Shown here piece after piece: positions 21,672 through 35,400 of a DNA stretch of 64,000 nt (the first letter of the stretch is position 1; the number at the start of each line of letters is the position of its first letter). The notes under the pieces are model-generated. The model had not been told where the DNA came from and searched no databases. It saw only the letters and a list, made by a program, of their open reading frames with translations. The DNA lies in assembly GCF_023053635.1 (NCBI RefSeq), contig NC_086172.1:128811681-128875680 (forward strand), read 5' to 3'. Both the position numbers and the translations under genes were made by a program. Source of the stretch: Elgaria multicarinata webbii. Lineage: Eukaryota; Chordata; Lepidosauria; Squamata; Anguidae.

Positions 21672-22327
21672 TTACTTACATTGAATTGCGTTTTAATGCC
21701 CATTTTCCCACTCTGGAGAGATCCTTTTAGAGCTCTGCAATTCTTTTTTGTTTTTGTTTAAACCACCCAATTTGGTGTCATCAGGAAACCTGGCCACCTC
21801 ACTGTACGCTCTTAATTCCAGATCATTTAGGAACTTCAAGCAATTAATACAAATAAAAAATTCTAACAATTACAGCTGAAATTGTGGACATTCCTTTGCA
21901 AGTAAGCAAAACTTGTAGCCAATGTTATTTTCATGAAGAGTTCGATGAAAGCAAAGTTTCTGTTGAAGAGGATGTCTCTAAATCCATCTTCTATGAGGAG
22001 AGAGACACGAAGGAAAAATAATTATTGGTCCAAATATATGTGTACATCTCTAAACACTGACTCAGGTTGGTGTACGGATTACCTAGACACCATAGTACTG
22101 GGAGGGGCATAGTTCCATAGCTGAGTATATGCTTTGTGGTGGGTCCCATGTTCAAGTGTTGGCACTTTCAGTTGAAAAATCCTAGGTAGCAGGGCTGGGA
22201 AAGGCAACTGACATGAAAGCTTGGAGAGCCATTATTTGTCAGTTTAACCTGCTGCCTTATTGGGCATTACGTTTATTACAAAAAGCATTTAGGTGTATTA
22301 TTCATCCTCCTATTCAAGAAGTTACTT

Positions 22328-22420
22328 ATTATTATTATTTATTTATATAGCACCATTAATGTACTTATGTCTGTTATATGGGTTGGAGGTTACTTTGAAC
22401 ATTCACACATTATAAACAGA
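22328..22420 (-). mobile_element. LINE 3'-end remnant (TATATAGCACCAT type)
   Basis: TTATTATTATTTATTTATAT followed by AGCACCATTAATGTAC. Same end type at 40017-40056 and 44898-45185. Confidence 0.65.
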
Positions 22421-22499
22421 TAAATGCCATGACTCAGTCCCGGAAATATGAAATAACCTCTGAACATGTGCGGAGTTACTCTCTCCAGTAAGTAATCAC

Positions 22500-22650
22500 A
22501 ATAATAATAAATTTATTTCTTACCCGCCTCTCCATTTTGAACGAGGCGGGGAACAACAGAAAGTATAAAATACATAAAATACTGATTAAAAACATACTAT
22601 ACATTGTTAAAACATCCTAAAAGCATCCAGCTAGCCAAGAATACGAACAA
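22500..22650 (-). mobile_element. LINE 3'-end remnant (TTACCCGCCTCTCC type)
   Basis: AATAATAAATTTATTTCTTA, CCCGCCTCTCC, GAGGCGGGGAACAAC and A-rich sequence; a third LINE tail type. Confidence 0.6.
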
Positions 22651-22979
22651 TGCCTCCTAGGAATAAAGCCTGTTTCACAACTAGGTCAGACAGATTTGAA
22701 ATGACCGCTATCCTGTTCGTTTCGCGTACTGGAGCTGCCAGATGTCCCTGCTAAAGGATTGCCCAGTTTGGCTCCCCCTTGTTTTAAAGGCCAGGCTTCA
22801 AAACGCATGAGATGTCTTTGAAAATACGAGCCTTATCAGATAATTAAAAGTGGCTGTATAACGCAGGGTCTAAGGCTGGTCTGCCTGGAGCAGGCTTTTG
22901 CCATCGACAGGGAGCAGCCGCCCCCGTGAGCTCCAACGAAACCGTCCCTGCCAGGGGACGCTGCTGAGGGGAGAGTGCT

Positions 22980-23400
22980 GGGTGAGGAAGGCCGGCTCCA
23001 GGAGGCTTCCCGGAGGTGGAGCCTGGCCGCGGAAGTGAAGAGGGAGCCGGAAACGTCGCGGCCGGCCTGCCTGGCTCGAAGGAGGCTCCCGCGGCCGCCG
23101 CTGGTGCTCCTGGGCTAACTCTTGCGGGGTGTCGCAGCCGGGTCCCTTCGCGGTGGGCCGCGGCAGTCACGTCCTTTTCGGGCGGGAGTGAGCAGGCCCT
23201 GCGCCGCCACCATGCACGACGCCTTTGAGCCGGTGCCGATCCTGGAGAAACTGCCGCTGCAGATCGACTGTCTGGCTGCATGGGGTGAGTGAAATGAGCT
23301 CATCGCGTTGGGCGCTTCTCGCTTTCGCCCTTCTCCAGCCGCCCCAGGTTGCGACTGGGCGCCCTGCTCCCCCTGCCCCGCGCTCGCACCTCATGAGCTT
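22980..23400 (+). promoter_or_regulatory. VPS39: CpG-rich promoter of VPS39
   Basis: The only dense CpG stretch in the first 60 kb surrounds the VPS39 start codon. There is no TATA box. An ETS-type site CCGCGGAAGTG lies at 23027-23037 and a CRE-like TCACGTCC near 23167. This fits a TATA-less housekeeping promoter; the exact start site is not visible. Confidence 0.7.
23212..23284 (+). CDS. VPS39: VPS39 exon 1
   Basis: Residues 1-24, MHDAFEPVP to CLAAW; donor TGGG followed by gtgagt. Perfect Kozak context. Confidence 0.96.
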
Positions 23401-26400
23401 CACGCCACATATACAAGATTGCCCCTTTTGGTACCCACCAGCCTTGCCCAACCTGGCGCCCCCCTATGTTTTGGACATCCACTCCCATCAGTATGGCCAC
23501 TGGTCAGGAATGCTGGGAGTTGTAGTCCAAGATATCGGGAGGGCGCCAGGTTGGGGAAAGTCTACTTTGTGCCCTCTCCTGGTTGTGTACTCGCAGCCGC
23601 CAAAGTGGGTTAGTATCTCAGTTTTTGTGTCCCTCTTCCACCAAGAGGGAGAGAGAGCGAGAGAAACCTCCCCTGTTGTTCCTTCTGGATGATGGTGTGA
23701 CAAGTTTAAATAGTTTTTAGAGGGGTAGCCCTGATAGTCTGAGACAGCAAAAGTAGCAGAGTTAAAGATAAATATATTTATTCTGGCATAAGCTTTCATG
23801 TACTTCACCAGATGCCAATAGGGAAATTCACTTAAATAGTTTAAATAGAGAAATCTTGACTGGACCCCTTAAAGGTTACTTCGCATTTTGTACTTTGCAT
23901 GTTTACAGTCCGCCACGTGGTAAAATGGGATGGGTCTGATGAATGGATCATGTGTCAGAGGTGCGGGACCATTCCAGAGGTGCAGGGCCACTGTGGAAAA
24001 GACCCGCTCTTGTGTGCTTGCCCACCTGACTGCTCTCAAAGGTGGGAAAGTAAGAATGGCTTCTATTGCTGTTCTTAAAGTGCAGGGAGGCTTATATAGG
24101 TGAAGGAGGTCCTTCAAGTAGTTTGGTCCCAAAGTATTTTCATTTCGCATTGGTTCAATTGATTGCAGTGGATTTATTTGTTTTGGATTTAAAAAAGTAA
24201 GCTTTTATAGAAAATAAAAGCTTTTATACTTATAGGTGTGATTGAGCAAAGATAAAGTTTGTTGCATTGGGGTTGGGAGAAAGGAAGATGAGAAGTAGAG
24301 CAGCATCAAATGTTACAACATTCCTACATGGGAAGCACTGTGGTACAGGAATCAAAAAGTGTGAAAATTGTGTGTTTTCATGTGGCAATTGCATGCCTAT
24401 TTTGCTCTGTACTTATTCATTTGGAAGCTGTGGTAAATGACAACTTCTCAGTGTGTGTGTGTGTGTGTGTGTGTGTATGCTGTCATGTAGGATGTTGTGC
24501 GTTTTCCTATTTGGACAAGCTTCCAGTGTACAAAATTAATAATTAATACATTTTCTTAGAAAATTATAGCACTGGAAAATGTTTTACCCCATATCATTTA
24601 TATTTGGAAACCAATACCATTGAAACCCATGGAACTTACTTCTGAGTAAATATGGTTAAGAAAGGAGTAAAAGTATTGACAAATTGCACTTGCTTCAGGG
24701 TTGTGTAGGGGGCCCATGTGGTCTTCATTATTTAGAACTTTCCACTGTGAGATGTAATAAGGCTTAGAGAAATTATGCTTCTATAGAAGAAATAGGATAT
24801 TGTTGGGTCTAATAGAAGTGTTTGCTCTTTTTACAGAGGAATGGCTCCTCGTCGGGACTAAACAAGGACATCTTCTTCTATACAGAATTCAAAAGGAAAC
24901 TGGTGGGTTTGTAAAGACTTAGCCAAGCTTTTGTATATTACATTCTTATGCTGCAGCTCTTCATTGACTTGACATCTTGAGCACCGCAGAGTGTATTTGC
25001 TTAACTATATTTTAAGACTGCTTTGCACAGTTTTCTGCATGTAAATGTTCATATGTGGTGGTGGAGGAGTGTGTGTGGGAGCCTGGGACTTGCTCAAGTT
25101 CCATGCTATGTGTAAAGCTTAAATACTGAAGGACTATATTAACTGTCTCTAAAGGCAGACTCCTATAGATATTTAGACAGAAAATGTCCTACAACTCTCA
25201 GCTTTCCCTAGTCAGCCATACTGGTTGGGAATAGTGGGAGTTCATAGGATTTTTTTTGTCTAAGCCTGGATAAGATTGTGCCCTAAATGTTGGTCACTGT
25301 AGCATTTCTTCCTCTCATGAAACTTAAACAGTCCAAAATCCCTAAAACCCAAACTCTAATGGCTCAAGTGTGCCAACTAAAGTAGATCAGAAGTTGCTCG
25401 AAAGCAATAACCACTGTGGACTGGCTCAGATTTGTGCAGTCTAATAGTAGTGAGGGTTAAACTAGATGTGAAGATGATCCCGCACTGATAGTTGTGTGAT
25501 CATTTTTTTATATATTGTGAATTGGAGCTGTAGGATGAGGATCTGGATTGGGACCAGGGTTGAGGGAGACAAAGGCCTAATCTACATCAAGCAGGATATT
25601 GCACTATGAAAGTGGTATGAAAGTGGTATATAAGGCCATAGCTAGACGGGGCGAAATCCTGGGGTGATCCCTGGGATCGTCCCTATGCGTCCACATGATG
25701 CACAGGGGATCCCGGGATCAGGGAGGGATGATCCCTCCCTTGCCCTGGGATCTCGCTCTCCCCTTTAGTCCTGGTTTTTCCGCGTTCTTGGGCTGAACCC
25801 GAGACCGCGGAACGTGTGACCAGGCGCCGCGAGTTGACCCAGCTCCTCTCAATTCCTTGCACGGGAGCCGTGCACGGGGTGCAGCGCTCCTCAGAATCAC
25901 TGTGCCCATCAGGGGTAGGGTGCGGGGAGCGGGGAAAATAATTTAAATTAAAAAAATTACCTTTTGCGCACGAGTGTTTGTGCGCTGCTGGCCCTTTAAC
26001 AAAAAAAATGGTGTGTGCAATGCCTCTCCTTCTGAGGTTGTCATGCGTCGCGTGTAAACAGGGGAAGGATCTCGTGATAAACACATCACGTGATCTTCCC
26101 TCCTCCATCATGTGCTAACAGGTAGGTCTAGCTAAGGCCTAAGAGGCAGGAGCCACACCAAGCAGGATATAGCACTATGAAAGCAGTATATGGTATGTGT
26201 CAATGGGCCCCAACAGTTGTCAGTGCACTTCAATACCGCTATAAAGCAGTACTGTGGCTCCTGCCTTTTATTTACCTCTTTCATACCGCTTTCATAGTGC
26301 AATATCCTGCTTGGTGTAGATTAGGCCAGAGAGATAAATCCCTCCTCCTGGCCCACCGGGGTTCTGCTCTCAATTGTCCCTCTCCAGCTGCTGTTTACTG

Positions 26401-29400
26401 AACAAAAAGCAATCATGCAACTATCAGTTGGACAATTATCATCACATCTGGTTTGGCCATGGGGATCACAAAGAGCAAACATCACTGAATGAATAAATTT
26501 GTCAGTTACAGAACAATTTAATCAAGAAGCACAGGGTTGCTCTTCATTTCAATTTCGTATCCTCCACAAATGGTTTGTGCTTTATTTATTTTATTTTATT
26601 TATTAAATTTATATACTGCCCCATAGCCGAAGCTGTCTGGGCGGTTTACAAAATTTAAAACCTGGACATTAAAAAAAAAGTATACAAAATTTTATACCAT
26701 AAAACTATATAAAAACAACAGTATAAAACAGTATCCATTTTAAACAACAACAGTTCTGGGGTCCATTAAAAAAACAAACGAACTTAGCATATGTTGTTAA
26801 ATGCCGTTAAATGCCTGGGAGAAGAGAAAGGTCTTAAGAGAAACATCCTAAGCCAATTGTGTACTCCTTCTGTTCTTTGAATCTCTTTTCCATTCTGGTT
26901 GGGTAATGGAGCTTTACTGTATTTTACGATCGGGTATAAATGTAAAGAAACATCAGACTCAGATACAGGCCTATGCCTGTGTGCAGAAACCAACCTATAA
27001 AACACAATTTGGTGTGCTATAGATTAACAGAAAGGTTAAAAAGGTGCTTTTCTTTACTTCAGCTACACTGGCAGCGTTTTTTCTCAGATGTTGTCTTTAT
27101 GTTGCCCTAAGTTAAGATACACTGAAAGCCATTTCATACAGCTAGTTTTGAGTGAAAGAATCTCTTCAAGGTGTCTTTTCCTCTTAATTTTCAAATGATA
27201 ATGTAGTTTTGTGAGAGTATCCTCACATAATAAAATTGCAGGTTTATTTATTTAGTTCATTACATTTCTATACCGCCCAATAGCCAGAGCTCTCTGGGCG
27301 GTTTACAACAATTAACCCCCCAAAATACAGCATCAAATATTTATTGTTTTTAAAATATTTATTGTTCTATACTGTATGTTTTTATCAGTACGCCACTCTG
27401 AGATCTTAATGCTATAGGGCGGGATATAAATGTTTTAAATAAATAAATAAATAAATAAATACAGTATAAAAGCTTAAAACTGCAGTATAAAACTAAAAGC
27501 CAAATAAAACCTATCAGCAATACAGAGATTTCAAATACAATAACAGATTTAAAACCAAAGAACAGTTTACTTTATATTGAAAAAAATTACAATATGGGTT
27601 GCTTGCACAAATCTCTGCACAAATAGCCTAAGTTTACAGTGTCTAAGGGTGCAATCCTAGACAAAATAAAGCCCCAGCATTCCCCAGCCAGCTGTGGCCA
27701 ATGGTCAGGGATCATAGGATTGCACCCTAAAACAGAGGTGGGGAACTGTGTCCCTCCAGATATTATTGGATTTCAACTCACATGAGCCCCAGCCAGCATG
27801 GCTGTTGGTCAGGGATCATGGGAATTGTAGTCTGGAGGGCCACAGGTTGCCCACCCCTGCCCTAAATGTTGAGAAACAATGGGGAGATGCACGGAAAAGG
27901 CAAATTTATTATTTATTACATTTTTTTATTTTATTTATTACATTTTTATACCGCCCAATAGCCGAAGCTCTCTGGGCGGTTCACAAAAATTAAAACCACA
28001 ATAAAACAACCAACAGGTTAAAAGCACAATTACGAAATACAGTATAAAAAGCGCAACCAGGATAAAACCACGCAGCAAAATTGATATCAGATTAAAATAC
28101 AGAGTTAAAACAGTAAAATTTAAATGTAAGTTAAAATTAAGTGTTAAAATACTGAGTGAATAAAAAGGTCTTCAGCTGGCGACGAAAGCAGTACAGTGTA
28201 GGCGCCAGGCGGACCTCTCTGGGGAGCTCGTTCCACAACCCGGGTGCCACAGCGGAGAAAGCCCTCCTCCTAGTAGCCACCTAGTAGGCCTCCTAGTAGG
28301 CCTCCTAGTAGCCTCCTAGTAGCAAAGGTGGCAAACAAATGAGAGAGATGAGGGTAACAAAATGATTATGAGCAGATTCAGTTATATATGGCTAGGCTTT
28401 GATTAATGATGCTATTAATGAATTGCGGAAATCAATGCAAGGAATGGAAGGGTGGCGCTTGCTTCCTCTTTGAGCCATGTCTGTATACCACCTCAGAGAA
28501 ACCCATTGTTGGTTTTGTGATTCATTGCTTTAGCTTGCAGGAAGCCTAGCTCCTTTTGGGGAAACTGAGCTGAATTTATTCTCAATCACCTTAGCCAGTC
28601 AAATCATGCTAGTTTTGAGTTGCTTTTGTCTCACTTGGTAAATTTCTCCCCCTTTTTGCATCAACATCAGGAGAGGTTACGACATCAGAAAGTGGCTGTA
28701 AGTTTGTATCCATAAACCTCCTTTAAACCCTTGTGGCGAAGTGTTTTTATTCTTTGTCCCTCCTTCAGTGCTTCCTAGAGTTTTTATTTGCTAGCCTTTG
28801 ATATAGATAAAGGGTGCTGGGGACTTGTCTTTTTCTAGATTTCCAAAGTCTTTTGTTAAGTCCCTTTAGACCATGAGGTCATAAGGTTTACTGGTGGGGG
28901 AACTGGTTATGTTGCAATGAGCAATTGTTCAGTTTCTTGCAATCTGCTGGTGGACCTGTGAGATTTGCAGCTCCTCTAGAATGATAACAGTATTTTGCAG
29001 GATATTTTTCCTTAGCTGAGTGAAATACATTGGTGAAGTAGGTAGCTTGAAATGTATCTGTGATGTAAAGGAATCCCTTTAATGTTTGGTAGGTTGCAAC
29101 AGGTTTGAAGTGACACTAGAGAAATCACACAAGAACTTCTCCAAGAAGATTCAGCAGGTAGGAGGGATAGTTTTGGGTCCGAATCTGAAAATTACTTCCT
29201 TTTTTAAAAAAATAATTAATTTATGACATTTATTGCCCTCTTTTCATTGTAATTTCAGTGTGGGATAAACTAAACACAATAAAATCATATATGATTGACC
29301 AGAAAACAATCAAACAGGGGAAAACAGTAACACCGATAAATAACAGGTAACAAGGTGCGGCAAAACAAATTCAGTGAAAAATCTGGGTGGACAAATAAGG

Positions 29401-32400
29401 GGAGGGAGCTCCACAGTTGGAGTGCCTGTATCAAGATCACCCTCTGAGGTTGCTATGTATCAAACAAATGCAGCACCGTCAAGAAGGCAACCCCACTTGA
29501 TCTTAATATCCAGGCAGGTAGATACGGGAGATGATGCTCTTTCAGGTATCCAAGTTCTAAGCCATGAAGGGCTTGATATGTCAACACAAGCACCTTAAAT
29601 GTGTCTCAGTAGCTTATTGGCAGCCAGTGCAACTCCCTTCAAAACTGGTATAATATACTCCACATAGGCTGTTCCACTCAGCATCCTTGCCGTGGCATTG
29701 TGCAGCTTCCAAGCCAAACTCACAGGCAGCCCTATGTAATCGTTTAATCTTGAGGTTACCAGTGAATGGATCACTGTGGCCAGGCCATTCCTGTCCAGGA
29801 ATGGATGTAGCTGGTGTATCGAGTGATATTAGAAATATGGACTCCTCACGGTTGAGGCCACTTGAGCATCCATAGTCAGTGATGGATCTAGGAGAATCCG
29901 AAGCTACACACCTGCTCCTTCAAAGGGAGTGCAACCCCATCCAGAACAGAATTTTGATATTTCCTTGACAAAAGAACAACATATCCATATCTTGTCAGGA
30001 TTTAGCCTCAGCTTATTGGCCCCCATTCAGCTCACCACTACGTCCAGACACTGAATGGGGTTGAGTGAGTTTGGAAGTTCTTGTACAGCTGAGCTTGGCT
30101 CCTAGAATAAACACCAATTCTAATATTGGTGTTTATTGCAGCAATTGCAATTTACCTGGGTTTACTCCCTAGTAAGTGTGTTTGCATTTGCTGCCCTAAA
30201 ATCAGAGGCAGTTGGGAAACTTGCAGTGCGTGTCTAGTCTTTATTGACATAATAGCTGCAATACAGCATGGTGATTGGTGCAGTCTTCTGTTTTAAATGG
30301 TTATCTCTTTCCAAGTAGTATTTATTATATTTATGTCCTGCTTTTCAAATTGGCTCCCAAATCAATTTAATAAAATACATGCAAAACTACAATGATAATA
30401 GCGATATGTTGAGGTATGGCAAAGTCTTCTGGTCCCTGTTAGTTGATGACATAATCTAGGTTCTCTCTAAAGAGAGAGGGAAGAAGGAGCTGCAGATGGG
30501 CTCAGGGGCTGGCTAATAGTAAAGATGCCAGTCCATGTTTGTAGCCCTTCTGATGTTTTGCAGAGTCTGTTAATTAGTTAACAGCTAATTTAGAACACAT
30601 GAAGTTAGAATATTTTTTGTGGGTGGGAGGGACATCCTACTGTGAATAACTGTTCTCATAAAAACTTATCTTAGTCCCCGCTTTTTCCTGCCTGTTGAAT
30701 ATTGAATAGCACTGATATTATGCTCTATTTTTCATTGGCCTCCATTCTTATTTGCATTTGCTTGGTTCCTTTCAGATCTCCCTCCTATGTTGCAGGCTAG
30801 AATCTAAAGAATGAGTGCTGGATCATAATGTCTCAATGACTGTGACACAGCCATGGGGAGAAAATTGGAAGTTTCCACTTCCATTTTAGATTAATTCCAG
30901 TCTGTTGTGTTGTCTGAACCCTAAACTTCATAAATCTTAACCATCGTTAGTGAAAACAAGCCAACTTCATAAACTATGGTTTGATGTTGGCTTGTTTCTA
31001 CTATCTATAGTTAAGCTTAACCAGTTTGGCAGGGTTTGGATGACATGGGAAGCTGCAGTTAATCAAACATGGAAGGCGAAGGTTCCAACCTCTTTCTCAT
31101 GGCTGCATCAGAGGAAGGGGGTGCAGACGGGAGTGTTAGATTTGTTCTCATAAAGCTAAACTATCTCCAAACCAGCCCTGTGTTTTCATCCTCTGTTTTT
31201 ACTCCCCTCTGCACTCCAACACTTGCAGACTACAGTGGGAATACTCTCATCACAACTAGTTGATGGTAATCTTGGGATACCTTTTCTGTTGCCTCTTCTT
31301 CAGAGTGAGCAAGAGAGAAAGAACATTTCTGAAAATAGCAAGTGTGGGGGGATTAATTAGGAGCTGGGAGCTGGCATTTATTTATTATTTACAATGTCTA
31401 TGCTTCCAAACATGACTCTCAATGTGGCTTGCAATTTCATAAAAACAGAGCTATTATTACCAAAATAATAAAAACAGACAGCAGATTAAAAACAAATGAA
31501 ATAAGATAAAGCAGCAGAGAGAGCAAATTTTATGTTTAAATTGTTCTAAGAAAGTATCGGACAAAAATTTTGGAGCATCAGATTAAAACAGTTTAAACAG
31601 TAGTGCTATTAATGGAGTAGAAGGGAAATTATTGCCACCCTCACTCCTCTCTTAGGTTCAGGAAATTTCTATAACACAGATTTTGTATCTTCTGAGCATG
31701 CCTAGCAAGTTATTTATAGTGCTTGTAACTAAGGATTAAATCATTTCTATACATTGGTATAGATGCTAATGCCTGTTAAAAGATAAGATAAAATGCATAA
31801 TGTTCAAGGGGAAAGAAATTGTTTGGGGAGGGTTCAGGTTGAAATAGGCTTTATTGCCTGGCTAAGCTACAGAAACCAAAGCTGCTGATTTCATCAGACG
31901 TTCCATGATTATCAGTACAAGATCACTTTGCTGGAGATAGGTAGTCTGCATATAAATTGGCCCTATTTTGAGAGCCTTTTTTGGTAAACAAACTTCATTT
32001 CTAGTGAAGTTTCAACTGCGACTTATTTACAATTTTCTTTTTCTTTTTATAGATCCATGTTGTACCCCAATTCAAAATTTTGGTCAGTTTGTTAGGTAAG
32101 TGAAATAACTATTCAAGTTAATTCTGTTTTGAGGCAAGGGACGATTACGGATGCAATCCTTTGCACACTTGCCTGAGAGTGAACTTTGAACTCAGTAGTA
32201 CTTACTTCTTAGTAGAAGTGCATAGGAGGATGGTGCTGTTAGTTGGGTGAGCCTTATTTTCTTTGGTCTGCTTTAGTTCTGTTCCAGCGCTTTCCTTTAT
32301 AATCTCTGGATCGTTTCTCCCACATGTGTAGAATGCTTTTCTCTATAGCCTGACATATAGAAGATTGCATAGTTTTACTTTAAGTCTATTTACGACACAC

Positions 32401-35400
32401 TATATTTTAAAAACAAATTAAGGGTGCAATCCTATGCATGTTTAGACAGAAAAAAGTCCTACAACTCTGAGGAAGTCCCAGCCAGCATGATTGACTGGGG
32501 CATGCTGGGAGTTGTAGGACTTTTTTCCTGTCTAAACATGTATAGGACTGTGCCCCAAGTCTTGCTTCCTGCCAATTGCATTGTTTAGGCTGCAGTCCAC
32601 AATTATTTCACATTGTCCATCCTTCTATTGGCAAGTATCGTATTCAGCAATCCAGTGTTACCTCAGAACCGGCAAGACAGTGAGAGATGTTGGTAAAATG
32701 TTGTTGAAGCCCCTGATTTTAACCCTTCTGAAACATATCCTACTTTTGCCTGCCCTCAGGTTTGAAATTGTTATGAAAAAGCTGGGGGAATTTCAGCTGA
32801 ACTTTGATGCAGCTCGAACAGTAATTTGTGTATCTTGCCCCAAACAGAAAACAGCATCCATGTTCATGACCTGCTGACATTTCAACAGATCACAACGGTT
32901 TCCAAGGCAAAGGGTGCAACTCTCTTCACGTGTGACCTGCAGGTGGGTATAATGAAGAAGACACACACATGTCTTCTCTAGTCTTGGAAAGTAGATTGGC
33001 TTTTACAGTTGTGTGAGAACTTCGTACGTGAAATTAAAATTAAAGGCTTTTTTTTTTAACTAGATGAATGCTGGTTTCATGGGAAGAGGTGGATGTTCAT
33101 TACTTCTGAAAAATCACACTTCAGGGAATATACTTTAAAACAATTTTTTTGCTTTCCTTTTCTATAAAATTCAAGCTGGCCTTAATGGTGATTTCTACAT
33201 TTGTATGGAGGTGGTGGTCTTGTTTGAGGGGGAAGGAAAAAGAATAACTGCAGAGCCTAATCACTACTCCTGGTTAGCTCATTTTTATATTCTGGCTTGA
33301 ACAGGCTTGTGTGATGGAAGGGTTTGCTGTCCCAAGAGAAGGAGCTAGAAGCAGCCTAAAAATGGCCAAGTTTCCCATTCCCTGTGGCCCATCTTAATAG
33401 AGGAGACAGGGATAGCAAGTTCCTTTATAGCAGGGATGTGGAACATGTGGCCCTCCAGTTGTTGTTGGGATGCAATTTCCACCATTTCTCACCATTGGTT
33501 ATGCTGGCTAGGGATTATGGGAGTTGCAGTCCAATAATATCTGGAGGGCCACTTGTTCCTCATTCCTCCTTTATAAGGATGGATGCTATTGTGTGGTTTT
33601 CCTCTTGTTTATGTATGGGGTGCCAGTTGGCTACCAGCTGAGGCCAGGAAAACACTCTGATTGGTTTGGGGCTTTTAAAAGACGATTTCCTTGAACTTTG
33701 AGGATTTGTAATCTGTGATGTTGCTTACTGTTGCAGTTGGTGTTTGCTAAGAGGTAGGGATTTATATAAGTGGAAACTGAAACAAGAATGGATACTTTTG
33801 CCATATCTTGCTATTCCTCAAATCCTTTCCAAAAATACTCCACATTTTCTAAACAAAGTGAATGTTAGATGAAGAATAAATTGACCCAAGTGATCTAATA
33901 TGCAGTTTCCTATATCAGAATTTGAGTTTCCTGGGTGCAGATGTTTGCAGTATTGTGACACGGAGTGCACATTATGTGCGTAATGATGTGCCTACAAGCA
34001 TTAGTACATAACTATTTATTTTTACAGCATTCTGATAAAGGGGAAGAAGTCCTGAGGATGTGTGTGGCAGTGAGAAAGAAGCTACAGCTGTATTACTGGA
34101 AGGACAGAGAGTTCCATGAATTGCAGGTGCATTAGTACTATAATTCCTTGCAAATTAAGGAAGTGTTCTTTGTTCTTTAGTTACTTTGGTTTTAGTAATT
34201 TCATTGAGTCTTCATAAAGCTAATACAAAAAACCCAGAACCCACTCTAATATAAGCAGCAGCAACAGCAACAACAACAACAATTAGTTAGTTTTTAAGGC
34301 CAGTTTAACTCTTAGCTTCACTTTTGGAATTGCTCTTGGTAACAGTGCAGCATGCATTGGCAGGGAAGAACAAATACAGGTGAAGTAATTTAAGTTAAAC
34401 TGTAGATAAGGAATTAGACTTTTAGTAAGTCTGTGTATCTGAATTGCTGAACTTGTTAGCTCTTTGTAAAAGAAGTATGGTTAATGCAACACATAGCTTT
34501 TCCATTGGGTTGTTACTTGTTATGATCCTAACTCCAAATCTGCAAAGTTTATTTTATCATTTTCTAATCTTTAAGTAGTATGTCATGTAAAAATTATCTT
34601 GAAGATTAGGAGTAGATTTAACACTGTTGCTCAAGTACATATTGCACACATGTAGAAAGGGATATCTTCAAGGGGATGTTCACTGAACATGATGTTCACT
34701 GTACATGATGTTGGTCAATATCCAATTATGTCATTCTACTAATGTGGATAATGCTGCGCCAGCGGAAGCTAGGTTCCAAACTATGCATAAAGGAGAATCC
34801 AAGTAACGTTATGTTTGTGCAAGTGTAGTTATATGAGCACATGTGCAACTGCTTGCACAAACATAATGCGCAACATTTGGGCAACTGAAAGATTATGCAG
34901 AGCTCCACTGTTGCTTTTTGAGTTTGCGGAATGACGCCATTGGATATTGCCTACTGAATCCTAGTTTTCCAAGTCAGACCTAGTTTTTTGGCATGAGAAT
35001 GCAAGGTGTCACTCTCTTCTGTATAAAAGGCCTCCTCGCTTAGGCTAATTCAGATGTACTGTATTTTTCTTCATTGAAAAGATGGCAGCTATCTAGTCTT
35101 TTGCTCATGGATCTTTCCTGCAAAGTTCATAAGGATTTCCATTCCATATAGTATTTTCCATATATAATTCTTCAAGTGAATGTCAATTCAGTGTGAAAAC
35201 TCCACTCAACGTTTGAGTTTTTAGGGGGTACTCCCCACACATGTTCTGACTCCACTGTTGTGTGAATGTGGGCTACTGTGGAATTGAGTAAAATCCATTG
35301 TGACATTTGATTGACAGTTCCTCCGCCCTCTCTCCTTCACTGGTCCTCCCAATGGTATCCCATCAGTCATTGCTGCAAAAAAAATAATCCTGGTGGCTCT

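Larger units (their letters stand above)
20770..21870 (-). repeat. Old interspersed repeat, interrupted by two MITEs
   Basis: Sequence such as GGACTATACACAGTGTTCCA, AATGTGGTTGCACC, CCAAGATCTCTTTATATGTG, and AACCTGGCCACCTCACTGTA resembles a widespread old amniote repeat (probably CR1/L3 LINE, antisense; from memory). It is interrupted at about 21114-21206 and at 21531-21671. Confidence 0.5.

Noticed and set aside
22844-23451. Several long ORFs on both strands around the VPS39 start
   Set aside because: They are GC-rich antisense or out-of-frame readings of the CpG promoter; the VPS39 frame explains the conserved text.
25683-26111. 142-codon minus-strand ORF
   Set aside because: It lies wholly inside a GC-rich Harbinger-like MITE and has no known domain.
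28262-28325. CRISPR-like array
   Set aside because: Short direct tandem repeats without spacers at a LINE junction in a vertebrate genome.
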